From Panaeolus papilionaceus (taxonomy: Eukaryota > Basidiomycota > Agaricomycetes > Agaricales), in NCBI GenBank assembly GCA_015501605.1, contig JADNRZ010000017.1, positions 930,001 through 994,000 on the forward strand: a stretch of 64,000 nt of DNA, given 5' to 3'. Positions within the stretch are counted from its first letter, which is position 1; each line of letters opens with the position of its first letter. This document shows, piece by piece, positions 23,801-34,794 of the stretch. A program made the position numbers and the translations under genes. Below the pieces are notes generated by a model, which had not been told where the DNA came from, ran no database searches, and worked only from the letters and a program-made list of their open reading frames with translations.

Positions 23801-24665
23801 AAGAACCCAACTTCGGACGTGGTCGAGTTCGCAGAGGACGATGTCTGGAATGTGGCAATATCCGCGGTGTGCATCGCAGCAGCTTTATCAAACAGCAGCG
23901 AGAGTTGTGCGGGTGTTGGTGTTGGTGTTGACGGAGAAGTCTTGAGAGCAGGCAATGCATTGTACCACCGTGAAGTAGGCTGGAATACGAAATGCGATTT
24001 GTTGGTGAAGGTGACTTTGGTGGGCAGAACGACTTTTGGTGCCTCTTGTGGTGGTTCTGGTTTTGTTTCCTGACTGGGCTGCGATTCGCCTTTTGCAGCT
24101 TTTGATTTTTTGTCTTTGCCAGGTTTTGAAGATTGCGAAGATTTAGTGTCCTTCTCCTTACGTTGAGCATCTTTAGGTGAGGGCTGAGGCAGATCCTTCG
24201 GTTTTGCCTTTTCTTTACCCTTTTCTTTGCCCTTTTCCTTGCCCTTCTCTTTGGCCTTTTCTTTCTCCTTGCCTTTACCCTTACTAGGAGAAGGGGGTGT
24301 ATCACGAACGGGCAATCCAGGGTGAAGATTCAGCTCCTTCAAGAACTTGGACACATCGTTCGTCAATGTAGGCTACCAAATCAAATCAAATCATCAGCCC
24401 TCCAAAACCACACCACACCTCATAGCCAAACCAAATCACTCACATCCTTATTCACCGTCCCAGACGTAACATCATCATCCACACCCTTCAGCAATGCCAG
24501 ATCCTCCTTTGTCCCACCCAGCGCAAGAATACTGCTATCTTTCCCCTTCCCACTTCCTGAGCCCTTTTTCGTTGACTGCTCGGCCTTGCCAGGCTTTTTA
24601 TTGGTAGCAGCACTACTTGTGGCTTGTTTTTGACTGTGGCCTTTTTCGTTGCGTAAGCGGCCCAT
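20879..24665 (-). CDS. NOC1: MAK21/NOC1 ribosome-biogenesis factor (CBF/Mak21 domain)
   Basis: It is predicted to act in the nucleolus in 60S pre-ribosome maturation and export, like yeast Mak21/Noc1 and human CEBPZ. Visible regions: FQPTSRWYNALPAL and DRKLKYFRDQPLL in the N-terminal half, HARYYAAVTFNQIVLTPGDREVALTLIDIYFEMFKELLGE cut into shorter conserved blocks, ANKH/NKHIDTLF, QALVLIQQIS, ADRYYRTLY, FLKDP-like TPLLYHYHPAVSLHARQLL, DVPVDQVFFHQYF, and the C-terminal PTFASYEDYAKMIED typical of the family. Lysine/glutamate repeats (GKEK units, about 24190-24270) and long Asp/Glu runs (about 21160-21320 and 21460-21560) flank the core. The start at 24665 gives MGRLRNEKGHSQ. About nine exons; the first intron joins NKD to PTLTNDV. 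Confidence 0.92.
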
Positions 24666-26782
24666 TGTGATGTACGCGTTCGAGAGCGTAATACTGAACT
24701 AAATGGGATGAGGAGGTCAAGATCAAAAACTTTCGTGGGGGCATAGCCACCCATGCCTCAATTCTGAAAATGGAAGTAATTCCCATAAACAGTTATTTCC
24801 CCGTGGACGTAATTCGCTCCATTAAACGACGACCACCCTGGTTGCTGTGGTTTCTATCTTAGTATCCAGAATGTGAGGCTGAAGAAGAAACATATATTGT
24901 GTTTTCCAGAAGCAAGGAGGTTTAAAGGAAAAGAACATTTGTAAGGTGGAATAATATTTCTAGCATAAGTAACACGACAAACCGATAGAAATCAAGGACC
25001 CCTATTTTTTCTGATCTTCAGCGAGAAGGTATGTCAGGGATTCGTCGCTGAGTTCCAAATATCCCTTTATTCCCCTTGGGGCCTCAGAATCTGATTGATT
25101 GATATGCAGTATTCCATTGTCGCCCTTGTGCCTCCCTACTTAGTATATAGAGTCATGGGTTATCAAGTTCCCCGTCTCGAAACCTTTCTGATGTCAAGCT
25201 GCTTTGCTCGACCGCCGTTGGAAGTAAGAATTTAGCGAAAGACCCTATGGAGTATATCCGAGCCACTGTGACCTAGAGAGCTCGAGTCATAAACCTCAAC
25301 GGAGATTCGTGGCTCCCACCTCGAATGATTTGGTATCCGTTTACATACGTTTTCGTCTATCACTATGTACATAAGTAATAACTAATGAGTCACGAAATCT
25401 CTGCGCATTGTTGACGTTTCTTTGAGGCCATTGTTCTCATCTAATCTTCATCACTGGCACGCAGCTTTGCACGGCCTCTTACACTCGATCCGACGAACCG
25501 AATTTGAGTTAAGAACATGAATGAAAGCAACATCTCAGCAGTGAAGTCCTCAAGATAACCGGGAAGCGAACGAAAAGGGAGATGAAGCGAGGTAAGGAGA
25601 TTTGGGGCACATTTTATGCCCAGGACAATATTACTTGGAGCGTACATAGATGGACATGGTAGTGTAAATTGCAAACATGTCGGATTCGAACGCGTTTTTG
25701 AATCCTATCTCAACCTCAGCATGAGATGACGATTGACTACCACGACAGGGAGTCGGTCAGTACAGTCAACTGGCGCCATTTTTAATTTCGCTGTGCTTTA
25801 AAATGCTCTAAAAATCCTAAAACCCCACGGGCAGGGAAGAGTGATCACCAAACTCGCCATTATGCCAAACCCCTGATCAGAAAATTAGGCTGAATCCCTT
25901 CGATACCCTTCATTTTTAGCAAATTCAGGTTCGCTCTCTTCCTATGAATAAAAAGGGGAATATGACTATGCTAAGTGACAGCGGCATACTACGTGTTTGT
26001 ATTGAATTTCTATGGGTCCCTTTGTCAATTGAAAATCGCCGGACCATATTGAGAAAACGTTGCAGCGTGCCGTTGAATACATACACCAAGGAACAGTTGT
26101 TCACTGTTCGAGCTCATCACGCTAATACTTCAACACCAGCGTCGCTTAACGGCTTGAATGCCCCCAACCAAGGTCTTGATGATGAACAAAAAATAAAAAG
26201 TCTTGGAAGTAAAATATAAGAGGATATTTCAAGGAGAGCCTCCAGAGTCTGTAACCTAAACAAGCCCCGTTACCACGTGAAACGTTCCGGAAGCACCGAA
26301 CCTGGTGGCGGCCACTTAACCACAATTGATGATCATCATTACATTGTCGCCACTGCTTACCTACATCTTCACGAGCTCTTTTTCGTACGATTTTTCGCAT
26401 TTTTTGTGTGTCAAGCTTTAGCAAGGAGAATATCGGTCACCGCTCGTAAACACCGCTTTCGAAACGTCCAATTTACCCTTTAATGTCCGGCTCGGGGTAT
26501 AATTAGCGACAGGTTTATACCTGACCGGAGACACAGCAAAATTGCGATTTTTGTGCTTGATGCAGGGTCGAAGGGCCGTGATGGTGCCGGTCATCCGAGC
26601 GCTACCAAAGGGTCTTAAGGGATCAACAAAGTGGAACGGTGAAATCCAAGCGGAGATGAATCTTGAGCCTGATTGCAACCTAAGCAAGTCCTTTTAAAAG
26701 TGTCTTCTTTCATTCTCACAACAACCTAATCTCTTTCTAACCACCAGTAACCGTCGAATAACTACACTAAAACCAACGAAAT
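24666..26782. other. 2.1 kb gene-poor gap
   Basis: This is the largest gap in the window. Several open frames of 60-90 codons exist (25441-25674, 25944-26219, 26418-26687) but none has a recognisable motif or a consistent splice pattern. The last 100 nt before 26783 are the presumed promoter and leader of the F-box gene. Confidence 0.5.
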
Positions 26783-28330
26783 ATGTACGACGCACCACAG
26801 GAAATCATCGACCAGGTCATCGGCTTTCTACAGGACGACCAAGAGCACCTGCTTGTCGCGCGACGCGTCTGTCATAGTTGGAACATCTCTTCCAGAGTAC
26901 ATCTATTTAACCATCTTGACCTGCGAGTCCCAGAGCAGATTCCTGAGCGGAGACAGTGTTTGGAAACCTCTTCGAAGAGCACACCTAGCCCATGCTCCAA
27001 TCCTGCAGTTTTTGGTATCGAAAAATTCAAGAAACTCATAGAGTTACTGGACACCAGCCCAGACGTTGCCCTCTGTGCCCGACATGTCGTACTTGGCAAT
27101 ACTGGGCTAATATCACCTGAAGCCAAAGATATCTACGACGTGCTTATCCCCACCCTTCTGTCCAAAGTCAGACGCGTCACATCTCTGCAGCTCTCACGAG
27201 TGCGATGGGCGGACGTATCGTTGCCCATGCTCAGCTGTATCTCCACCCTCCTGGAATCACCCCACCTCCGTCACCTCGACCTCTGGAACTGCGAGCTTTC
27301 CAACGTCGAAGCGTTCACGCGCATCCTGAGCCTACCTTCATCACTCCAGTCTCTTCGCGTGTCACAAATCCATATCAAAGAGCCTCAGCCTTACAATCAC
27401 AGCTCACCGTCAAATATGCTCGCCAGCGATAGCACCCACAGTACGGCATCAGGCCTGACAAGATCGTCGTCTCATTCCCCGCTTCGCGTTCTCGATATCG
27501 AAACCACAAATTTAACTCCACTGCTTGACGCCTTCATGACTTCTTCGCAGTCTACGGGGTGTCTCAAGATGGACAACATCGAACGGCTTTCTGTCCAGTA
27601 CATCAGGGATGAATCGAGTGTTCGGGCTTTTCTTAGAGCCATTGGAGGCGCCGTTGAGCACCTCGAGCTCAAAGCTTCAGCGTCATGGGGTACGTCATTT
27701 AAGCTTTTCCTCCCCTTTCATACATTCATGTTCCTAACCCTCTTTATTCATCTATTCTCCACAACAGACTCGGCACGCAATCAATCCCCACAACGTCCCA
27801 TCGAACTCGAACACCTCCCCAGCCTACGCACACTCCGCCTCCTCGGGGTGCAATGGGTCGGCCGGCTCTCCTCCGCACACCGCATCGCGAGTATCTTCTC
27901 CAATGGTAATATATCCCAGAACGGGCAAATCCAATCCAATCATCAAAACCCCAACCCTCGTTTGAATTCGAATTCAACCTGTCAATGTCACTCTTTTTCT
28001 TCGAGTTCCATTTGCCATCATCATCATCAGCTCTCTCAGACCATCCATGGACGTGTCCCTCAATCGACCCTCGAACAGCTTCACATCTCAATAACCGCAC
28101 TCCCAATGCGGCGGTCTATCGGGCATTACGAGCAGTGGCTTACACTAGACGTGGCCCTATCACACCCAGCCTACGCGACGCTTAAATCCGTTACCATTCA
28201 TGTGTATCTCCAATCAGCTTGGGAGAAAGATTTCGACCGGACAAAGTTCAAAGCCCAGTTCCCAGGGCTTTCAGAGCAAGGCAAGATTGGGATTGAGTTT
28301 GTGGTGCCCTCGTATTCGTATTCTTCGTAA
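26783..28330 (+). CDS. F-box/leucine-rich-repeat-like protein
   Basis: It is a likely SCF ubiquitin-ligase adaptor. The F-box-like segment is at the very N-terminus (APQEIIDQVIGFL...RRVCHSWN), followed by LRR-like stretches (LTSLQLSRVRW, HLRHLDLWNCEL, SLQSLRVSQIHI, LPSLRTLRLLGVQW). It is not of the coiled-coil F-box type found at 2.5 and 38-45 kb. The single long frame contains a GT...AG segment, 27690-27767 (78 nt, in frame, hydrophobic if translated). Removing it joins SASW to DSARNQSPQRP and probably gives the mature product. Low-complexity Asn/His/Ser runs lie near residue 380-410. Confidence 0.8.
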   Translation: MYDAPQEIIDQVIGFLQDDQEHLLVARRVCHSWNISSRVHLFNHLDLRVPEQIPERRQCLETSSKSTPSPCSNPAVFGIEKFKKLIELLDTSPDVALCARHVVLGNTGLISPEAKDIYDVLIPTLLSKVRRVTSLQLSRVRWADVSLPMLSCISTLLESPHLRHLDLWNCELSNVEAFTRILSLPSSLQSLRVSQIHIKEPQPYNHSSPSNMLASDSTHSTASGLTRSSSHSPLRVLDIETTNLTPLLDAFMTSSQSTGCLKMDNIERLSVQYIRDESSVRAFLRAIGGAVEHLELKASASWGTSFKLFLPFHTFMFLTLFIHLFSTTDSARNQSPQRPIELEHLPSLRTLRLLGVQWVGRLSSAHRIASIFSNGNISQNGQIQSNHQNPNPRLNSNSTCQCHSFSSSSICHHHHQLSQTIHGRVPQSTLEQLHISITALPMRRSIGHYEQWLTLDVALSHPAYATLKSVTIHVYLQSAWEKDFDRTKFKAQFPGLSEQGKIGIEFVVPSYSYSS

Positions 28331-28852
28331 ACCATTTCATTTTCTTCTCTTTGTTGCATTTTCGTTTGGAATTCGTACTCTGCATCTCACATTAAGTCTG
28401 GCTCTACACTCTCGTGTCTAATTATTTGGTTGTATCATTATTTCATTTCCTTAGACAGATGTCCCGCACGGTTACCTGATCTGTAGCATAACTATTAGAT
28501 TTCTTGTTCGCATACTTACCTACCAGTCATCGTACACAATTATTTTGCATCCTGTCATATAAAGCCGTTATTTCTTGGCCATTCAATACACACATTCAAC
28601 TACAGCCTACCCATGCAAGCAGATACATCCCAGTCACCATAAAGCAACAAAAACAGGGTGAATATCATTCAGTTCATTTTATAGTTACACAGAACGCATT
28701 CAATTCATTTAAACAAAATAGTAAAACAGCAGAAAACGAAAAGGCAAGACTACAAGTAATAACGAACAAGAAAAAAAATGTCAAAAAGGTATTCATAATT
28801 GATTGATCTTCGTCGTCTCGAAAAAGGCATTCCTCATGCAATCGCCTGCACG
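28331..28852. other. Intergenic, convergent 3' ends
   Basis: Presumed 3' untranslated sequence of the F-box gene (+) and MAM3-like gene (-). Nothing else is seen. Confidence 0.5.
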
Positions 28853-31800
28853 CTAATCACGCCTCCTCTCTTCATCCTGGATATAATCAGGCACCATCTC
28901 ACTCGTCAACTTGTATATCCGCTGAAGTCCTGCATCACCCTCGTCTGCATCACCTTGGGCACCTTCACCAGGGCCTCCAGACCTATACGAGCTCCCAATC
29001 TGCTCAGCCACAACGATACCCGTATTATCGCCCCCTCCCAAGGGGGTACTCTTAAACCTCCCACCTCTCGAGCTCGCGCGGGACGTGATAACAGGGCTGC
29101 TCGCGAGTGAAAACAACCCAGGCACCGTCGTCGAAGGTCCAGTCGATGGCGATCTAGCAGGAAGAGCGAAATCGCGGACTTGAACACCTTGAGGAATCGT
29201 TGTCACCGTGGACCCAGCGGGGGAGGGGGTGTCGTCGAAGCCAACGGACTATGCGCGCTCTGGGCCTGGTGGGCAGCTGTAATCCTGCGTCTTCGATCCA
29301 ACAAGATCGCCTCTAGCGTCGGCGAAGGACTATCATCCCTCGTAATCAAAACGCTTCCCGGGATAGCGCTCGGCGGAGCAGGGGTTTGTGGGAGACTGCG
29401 AGATTTGCCGTTGGCTCCGAGAGATGCAGGCGTGTATGGTTCCTGAAGGGTATTACCGGTCGTACCAGGGTTTTCATGAAGCCTGCTGTTGTCCAATATA
29501 CTCCCTGCACGAGAATCCCCAGAATAACGGGGAGCAGGTGCATGAACGATTATGCTCTCTTTTGGTAGATCACCGAGTACGACACCCTGTTCGTTGATGA
29601 CACTTTGGCGATTGACCACCTCCGTCAGGGGTCTGGTCGGTTCCGTGGCGTTGGGTGCAACGGGCGGTGCGCTCTTCGTACGACTGATGAACCCAATGTT
29701 CTTCAGAGCCTGAGGCATGTGAAGCGCTATTCCACCACCGGATGCCTTTTGTTGGATGGGACTGGGTTCGGGGATAGGAGCGCGGTCGGCAACGATAGAA
29801 GCGGCACGACTACCAGAGCGAGAAGAACGACGGGAGCGACGAGAAGCGCGAGATTCCCTGCGTTCGAGGGGTATTTCGTATGGATCACCTTGGGCGCCCT
29901 GTGGATCGAATTCGTCATAGATTTCTTCGCCGATAAGTTCTATAGATTTGTGTCAAAAGTGTTCGAGAAAACCTCGAAATATGACGTACCTTCGAGAACA
30001 TCTTCCAGAGTGATAATTCCCAAAGGTGCGATAGCGGGGTCAACACCTTGCAAAAACTATACCAACATGTCAGTCCCATTTATCACGGTGTTTGTGAATG
30101 TACAAACCTCCTTATAACCTGACTTTGCCAAAACAGCATCCGCAGGCATAGCCTGTTCGAGGTGGGTCATCGAAGTCATTCCAGAGGCCATCCTGGGTAT
30201 ACCGCTAAGAATTGTAGTCTTCTTCGTCGGATCGTTCTTCTTGACATTGTCGACATCCGCCCGATTAGCTATCCTCTTGAGCGGATTAGGCTCGTATTCC
30301 TCGAGGATAAGGTCGCCCTTTTCGTCCTTGATTTGAATCGTTTCGCCGTCGTCTATGCCAGCCTCGAGGTCTCGCTCCTTATCCGAACCAGTTTTCTTGG
30401 GCTTCTTCTCCGCTAACGTCTTACCCTCGTCGCTTTCGGAATCAGAATCAGAATCTCCCATTCCAACACGTTGTCGAAGACGTTGAGTTAAACTTTGTTT
30501 GACGGCCAATTTGACACTCTCAGCCTAATTATAGCGGAGATTAGTATGCGATGCGAAAGTGTCCTCGAACCGGGATTCATATCACTGACCTTTTCGACAC
30601 TGAACCGACTAACGATGGCCATATGACTCCTACCCTCCTGGAACTTGTCGAGGATACCGAGCAGAGATTCATTGTTGGGTACAAACGGAACCTTGTTGAG
30701 GGGAATCTTGCGAAGTGGGGTGGCCTCTGCACATGAGAAAAGCGGGTGAATAATTGCCTCATATCTAAATTTAAAATGACGTACCCTTAGGGTCGAGAAG
30801 AACACAGTGTTTGACGAGAAGGATGCCAATGATCTTCTTGACTTTGGTGGTACGTTGGGACTGGTCCTCGCGAATGACATCGTTGGGGATGGCGACGTCA
30901 ATCTCCTCATACACTGGCACACGACTGTGTCCGGTTTGACAAATCTTTGTCAGGAGAGTGTGGTCGAGCTTTGCGTCGATTGACAACATGAAAACGTCAT
31001 CAATCGGAGTCATGGCCTGAAAATAGATTACAGGTCATTATGGAACACTCCGCAAGTAGGACAACGGCGATTACGGACCTGTTTGACAACTTTTTCCTGT
31101 AAATCAAGAGCGGCACCAATAATATTCACGGTATCTGCTTTGAGGTCACCTCCATGCGTGGCATTAGATGAGTGCATGGCGATAAGCTCCTTGAGCTCTA
31201 CGATAAACTTGTGGTCGGAAAAAGCTAACCATAACTGTAGATAAGGAGCACGCACCAGCTCTGCGATAAATGATACCATGATGAGGACCTAGAACGAATT
31301 CTAGGAGTTTTGCCACAGGCCATGAGATGATCCCCTATGGACATAATTAGAAAGAAGCGGAGAAATGGACGAGAATAAACGCATACGAGGCCGTAAATGA
31401 GGCAAGTGGTGAACTTTGCCATTTTGGCACCGAGGTAAAGACCATGGCGAGTGAAGAGCGACTGTGGAATAATCTCTGAAAAGCTGTAATAATACGGTGG
31501 TCAGTGGATGAATGGTGGTTCAGGTCAAAGAGAGGTGATATGTTGGGCTTGGCTCTAGGCCTGCAATATTGGACTTGGCGTCATTAGAAAACCGCGTGAC
31601 GTCATGACCCTCCTGCCCAGACTCTTCCATCTCTTGATCTCCTTGTGCAGCGAATCAATTGCAGATGCGTATAAAGAGGTAGAAATAGAATAACACAAAG
31701 TCCCGGCAGCATATCGCATCACCGCTGACGCACGTTCGTAGAATGGCCCACTTCACGTGAACTGATATAACGGCGATACGACCGGACCAATAGAGTATCA

Positions 31801-32371
31801 AGAAAAACGGGGAGACGACTCACATTACAATCAACACAGTAGATACGACGACACTTTGAAATCCACCGCCCAATACAGGATCGCCAATAATGGGAAGAGT
31901 TTCATTGACAATCATGTTCGACAAGAGGAGTGTGACCAGAAGAAGATGTCCATTGCGACGGACGGGCATGATCTTCTTTGCATACTCCCGCTGAGTTCTG
32001 CATACGCAACGTCAGAATGAACCCTTGTCAAGTATCAAATGAAAGGACATCGCTTACGGAGTACCACTGATACTAAGGACATGGAGTTGAGTCTCATCCA
32101 GACTCATGTAGCCCAATGTCAGACCGGCAAACAAACCCGACATAAGGACAAGAACTGGGATGAGGATGACGAAGGCAATCGACCTTGGCTCATGTGGGTT
32201 GAACTTGCTCTCTCTCCTGTAGAGAAAACGTCCTGGCAATATGGGATTGGTATCCGAGCCAGCTGAGTCGCCATGAAAGAATCGTGTCGCATGTTGTGTC
32301 CCTAGAGATGCAAGAATATATAGGAGTCGCGAGAGATGAGAGTGGCGGGAAGCTATTGGAACGGGAACCAT
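28853..32371 (-). CDS. MAM3: MAM3/CNNM-family membrane protein (DUF21 and CBS domains)
   Basis: It is predicted to be a vacuolar or plasma-membrane divalent-metal transport protein. An N-terminal leader is followed by the DUF21 transmembrane domain (LIPVLVLMSGLFAGLTLGYMSLDE, HLLLVTLLLSNMIVNETLPI, FSEIIPQSLFTRHGLYLGA). A CBS pair follows: MTPIDDVFMLS...GHSRVPVYEE...GILLVKH and VPNNESLLGILDKFQEGRSHMAIV...LGIITLEDVLEELIGEEIYDE. The C-terminal tail of about 300 residues is Ser/Pro-rich. The start at 32371 is the first ATG of the frame. The intron 31484-31824 (341 nt) is long for this window. Near the 3' end the frame changes; an intron 29188-29249 (62 nt) would explain it, giving AQSAH-SVQVRDF. 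Confidence 0.9.
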
Positions 32372-32787
32372 TCAAATCAGTGAAAGAGGAGATAGAAAGT
32401 GTCAGTTAGCACAACAGTCAACGTCTTTGTATAGCCAGCATATGCCCCATCTCCCACGCCTCATCATTGACAGAGTCTAAAAATATCCTTACTGTTGTCT
32501 CGAACTTGCTTGAAACACGTCGACAACTGATCAATTAAAATAAGGACACGGTATTTGCAGGAGGCAATTTTCTCCTCCAATGATGTCAATAATAAAAAAA
32601 GTTCACACATGCGTAGTCAAGCATGACCTTTAAACATGTCTCACACACCCAATTCTCGGAGGATCGCATCGCGTTGTACAGCAGCTTTAAGCGTTCACTA
32701 TCATCACACCAAGTTTTTATATCGAGTCAGGATGTCATTGCAAACAATACGAGGAAATCATGAAGAATGCGACTACGTAAGCTGGAC
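32372..32787. other. Upstream region of MAM3, 3' flank of hydrophobin
   Basis: It lies between two minus-strand genes. No coding frame or clear regulatory motif was identified. Confidence 0.45.
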
Positions 32788-33240
32788 TTAGAGACCGACG
32801 GTGACGGGGGAGCAGTTGACGCCGACGAGTTGATCTGGAATAAATAAAAACCAAATTAGCAATGTGCCGAATTGCAAAGACAATGGGAGGAGACGTACTG
32901 AAGTTGTTGTGCTCGCAGCAAACTGGGGAAGTAGCGCTGTAAACCGAAGAAGGTCAGTGATGAAAGCGCACTATGGACCTCGATAAACTTACCAGTTTGC
33001 ACCTGAACCAACACCAATAGCAGTGATGGGGTTGCACTCGAGACCAACTTGACCAGATAAGTTCTGGACAACAACACCGATGAGACCCAATCCTTGAGCA
33101 TAGCCAGCTGACCCAGGTGCATTCAGGCTGTTGCAGCACTGAACGGGACCGGTGTTGCAGCTGTTCTCGATGGGAGTGGGGGTGGCCACAGCGGAGGCAA
33201 CGAAGAGGGCGGTGATGAAGACGGCGACCTTGGAGAACAT
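32788..33240 (-). CDS. Class I hydrophobin
   Basis: A small secreted amphipathic protein that coats aerial hyphae and air channels. It has a signal peptide (MFSKVAVFITALFVASAVA) and eight cysteines in the hydrophobin order: C-x6-CC, C, C-x5-CC, C (SCNTGPVQCC, LECNP, NWCATSPVCC, VNCSP). It ends in SPVTVGL. Exons: 32993-33240, 32899-32936 and 32788-32834, a common layout for agaric hydrophobins. It is divergently paired with a close paralogue at 34204 and shares its 5' leader. A TATA-like element lies about 80 nt upstream of the ATG. Confidence 0.96.
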
Positions 33241-33297
33241 CTTAATTGAGAAGTTTGGTTGGTTGGTTGAACGGTGTAGTGAGTTCGACTGAAGAAT

Positions 33298-33317
33298 CGT
33301 CCACCAAAATGTGGACG
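33298..33317. repeat. Inverted repeat in the hydrophobin leader
   Basis: A 7-bp perfect inverted repeat, CGTCCAC-caaaat-GTGGACG, lies between the TATA-like element and the shared leader of the minus-strand hydrophobin. It could form a small hairpin in the 5' end of the transcript or be a protein site. Confidence 0.5.
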
Positions 33318-33325
33318 TTTATATA
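33318..33325 (-). promoter_or_regulatory. TATA-like element of the minus-strand hydrophobin
   Basis: The minus strand reads TATATAAA about 80 nt before the ATG at 33240. Confidence 0.6.
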
Positions 33326-34122
33326 CACTTTCGAGACCTGTTGAACCGAGCAGAAGTCCCATTCGAAGTTGATTGATTGAGCGCCTGAGCGCATGTTCTC
33401 GGGTGACAAAACAAAAGACCCTTGGTTCGATAACACTCTAATCTTTTACGAGTTAGAGCCTCTACATATTTCGGACATGAGGTCAAATTGAATTTCCCCG
33501 TTTTGTAAAACAAACGGCGGGAGAACAATGGGTTTTACGAAACTTTGCAGCTCCGAAGGCAGCACTTGGCGCCCTTGGCAGAACAAGCTCCCGTTCCGCG
33601 TCTTGCCCGAACAGGGTATCAACCTTCCATAATGCGACGCGAGTACCACAACAGTCTCCGATGTTGACCATCCGCTCCCATTTAAACATACACTCCCGTT
33701 GCACAACAATAATTTCAAGCGTTTTGAGACGACTGGGAAGGAATGCAAGCCTCGATAGCTGCAACCTCCTCAAGAACAAAAACTAAAGAACAAGGGTCAT
33801 TGTAAGGGAAACCCTTTTTGAGAGTGTACCGACCCGAACACGCCCCGCCGTGCAATCTGATTTCATAACTTTAGCGTGTTTTCTGACATATCAAACGTAC
33901 ACTAGCATTCGCATTATAACGTAACGCAGATGGAGTTGGCGCATCATTGGTGCAAATGACAAGGAAATGACTTCAGAGACCAATGAAATTTTACACAAAC
34001 ACACTTCGAAAAGTTGAAGGGTTGTATTCAATGTATTGATGTAGGCCACTCTATTCGAATTCGAAAGCGAGCAGTGAGCGAGCAGAGAAGACCGCCGCTC
34101 GGCTGAGGTGCGCGCAAAATCA

Positions 34123-34129
34123 TATAAAA
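34123..34129 (+). promoter_or_regulatory. TATA box of the plus-strand hydrophobin
   Basis: TATAAAA lies about 75-80 nt before the ATG at 34204, matching the spacing seen for the divergent paralogue. Confidence 0.65.
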
Positions 34130-34203
34130 CCTTAGTCCTTCGAACCGGAATTCCTTAGTCGAACTCACTACATCGTTCAACCAACTAAACCAACCAACAA
34201 AAA

Positions 34204-34645
34204 ATGTTCTCCAAGGTCGCTGTCTTTGTTTCTGCTCTCTTCATCGCCTCCGCTGTGGCCACTCCCATCGAGAATAGCTGCAACAGTGGTGCAGTCCAGT
34301 GCTGTCAAACCCTCAACGCCCCTGGCTCCGCAGAAGGAACGAGACTCCTCGGCCTCGTCGATGTCGTCCTCCAGAACTTCTCTGGTCAGGTTGGATTCCA
34401 GTGCAACCCGATCACCGTTATTGGTGTTGGTTCAGGCGCAAACTGGTATGTTTTTTTTTTTCCATTTGATTGAGACTGTTCATTTATTTATGAACTCGTT
34501 TTTAGCGCTTCTCAACCAGTTTGCTGTGAGAACGTCACAACTAGTATGTCTTTTATTTGAACTGTCGCTCTTGGCCTTTTCTAACGATTTCCTTTTAGAC
34601 CAGCTCATCGGTGTGAACTGCTCACCTATCACCGTCGGCTTTTAA
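34204..34645 (+). CDS. Class I hydrophobin, divergent paralogue
   Basis: It has the same architecture as the gene at 32788-33240: signal peptide (MFSKVAVFVSALFIASAVA), eight cysteines (SCNSGAVQCC, FQCNP, NWCASQPVCC, VNCSP) and the end SPITVGF. Exons: 34204-34445, 34506-34543, 34599-34645; the middle and last exons have the same sizes (38 and 47 nt) as in the paralogue. The first exon differs by two codons. High identity over protein and leader points to a recent inverted duplication. Its 3' end converges on the HNH gene at 34795. Confidence 0.96.
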
Positions 34646-34794
34646 ACCTCAATATATTCCATTTCCGATGTCTTCATGAATGTTATGTAGTAGCGACTGT
34701 TAATGACCATTCGACTCCCACTATTCTTATCTGTGTGACCTTGGATTTTCAAAACTTGCAAGTCTCTACAGTGAACCGTACAATCATTCGACTA

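Larger units (their letters stand above)
33241..34203. promoter_or_regulatory. Divergent promoter region between two hydrophobin genes
   Basis: This stretch of 963 nt is shared by both genes. Each side has a TATA-like element and a similar leader (TCGAACTCACTACA, then YCGTTCAACCAAC just before the ATG). Open frames on the minus strand (33446-33779) show no recognisable motif. Paired control of the two genes is inference. Confidence 0.6.

Noticed and set aside
24190..24275. Short tandem repeat as a possible microsatellite
   Set aside because: It is coding: repeated GKEK units in the charged linker of the MAK21/NOC1 protein.
25675..25700. A GTTCGAATCC-like T-loop motif on the minus strand suggesting a tRNA
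   Set aside because: The bases beside it cannot form a T stem, and no D arm, anticodon arm or acceptor stem could be found around it.
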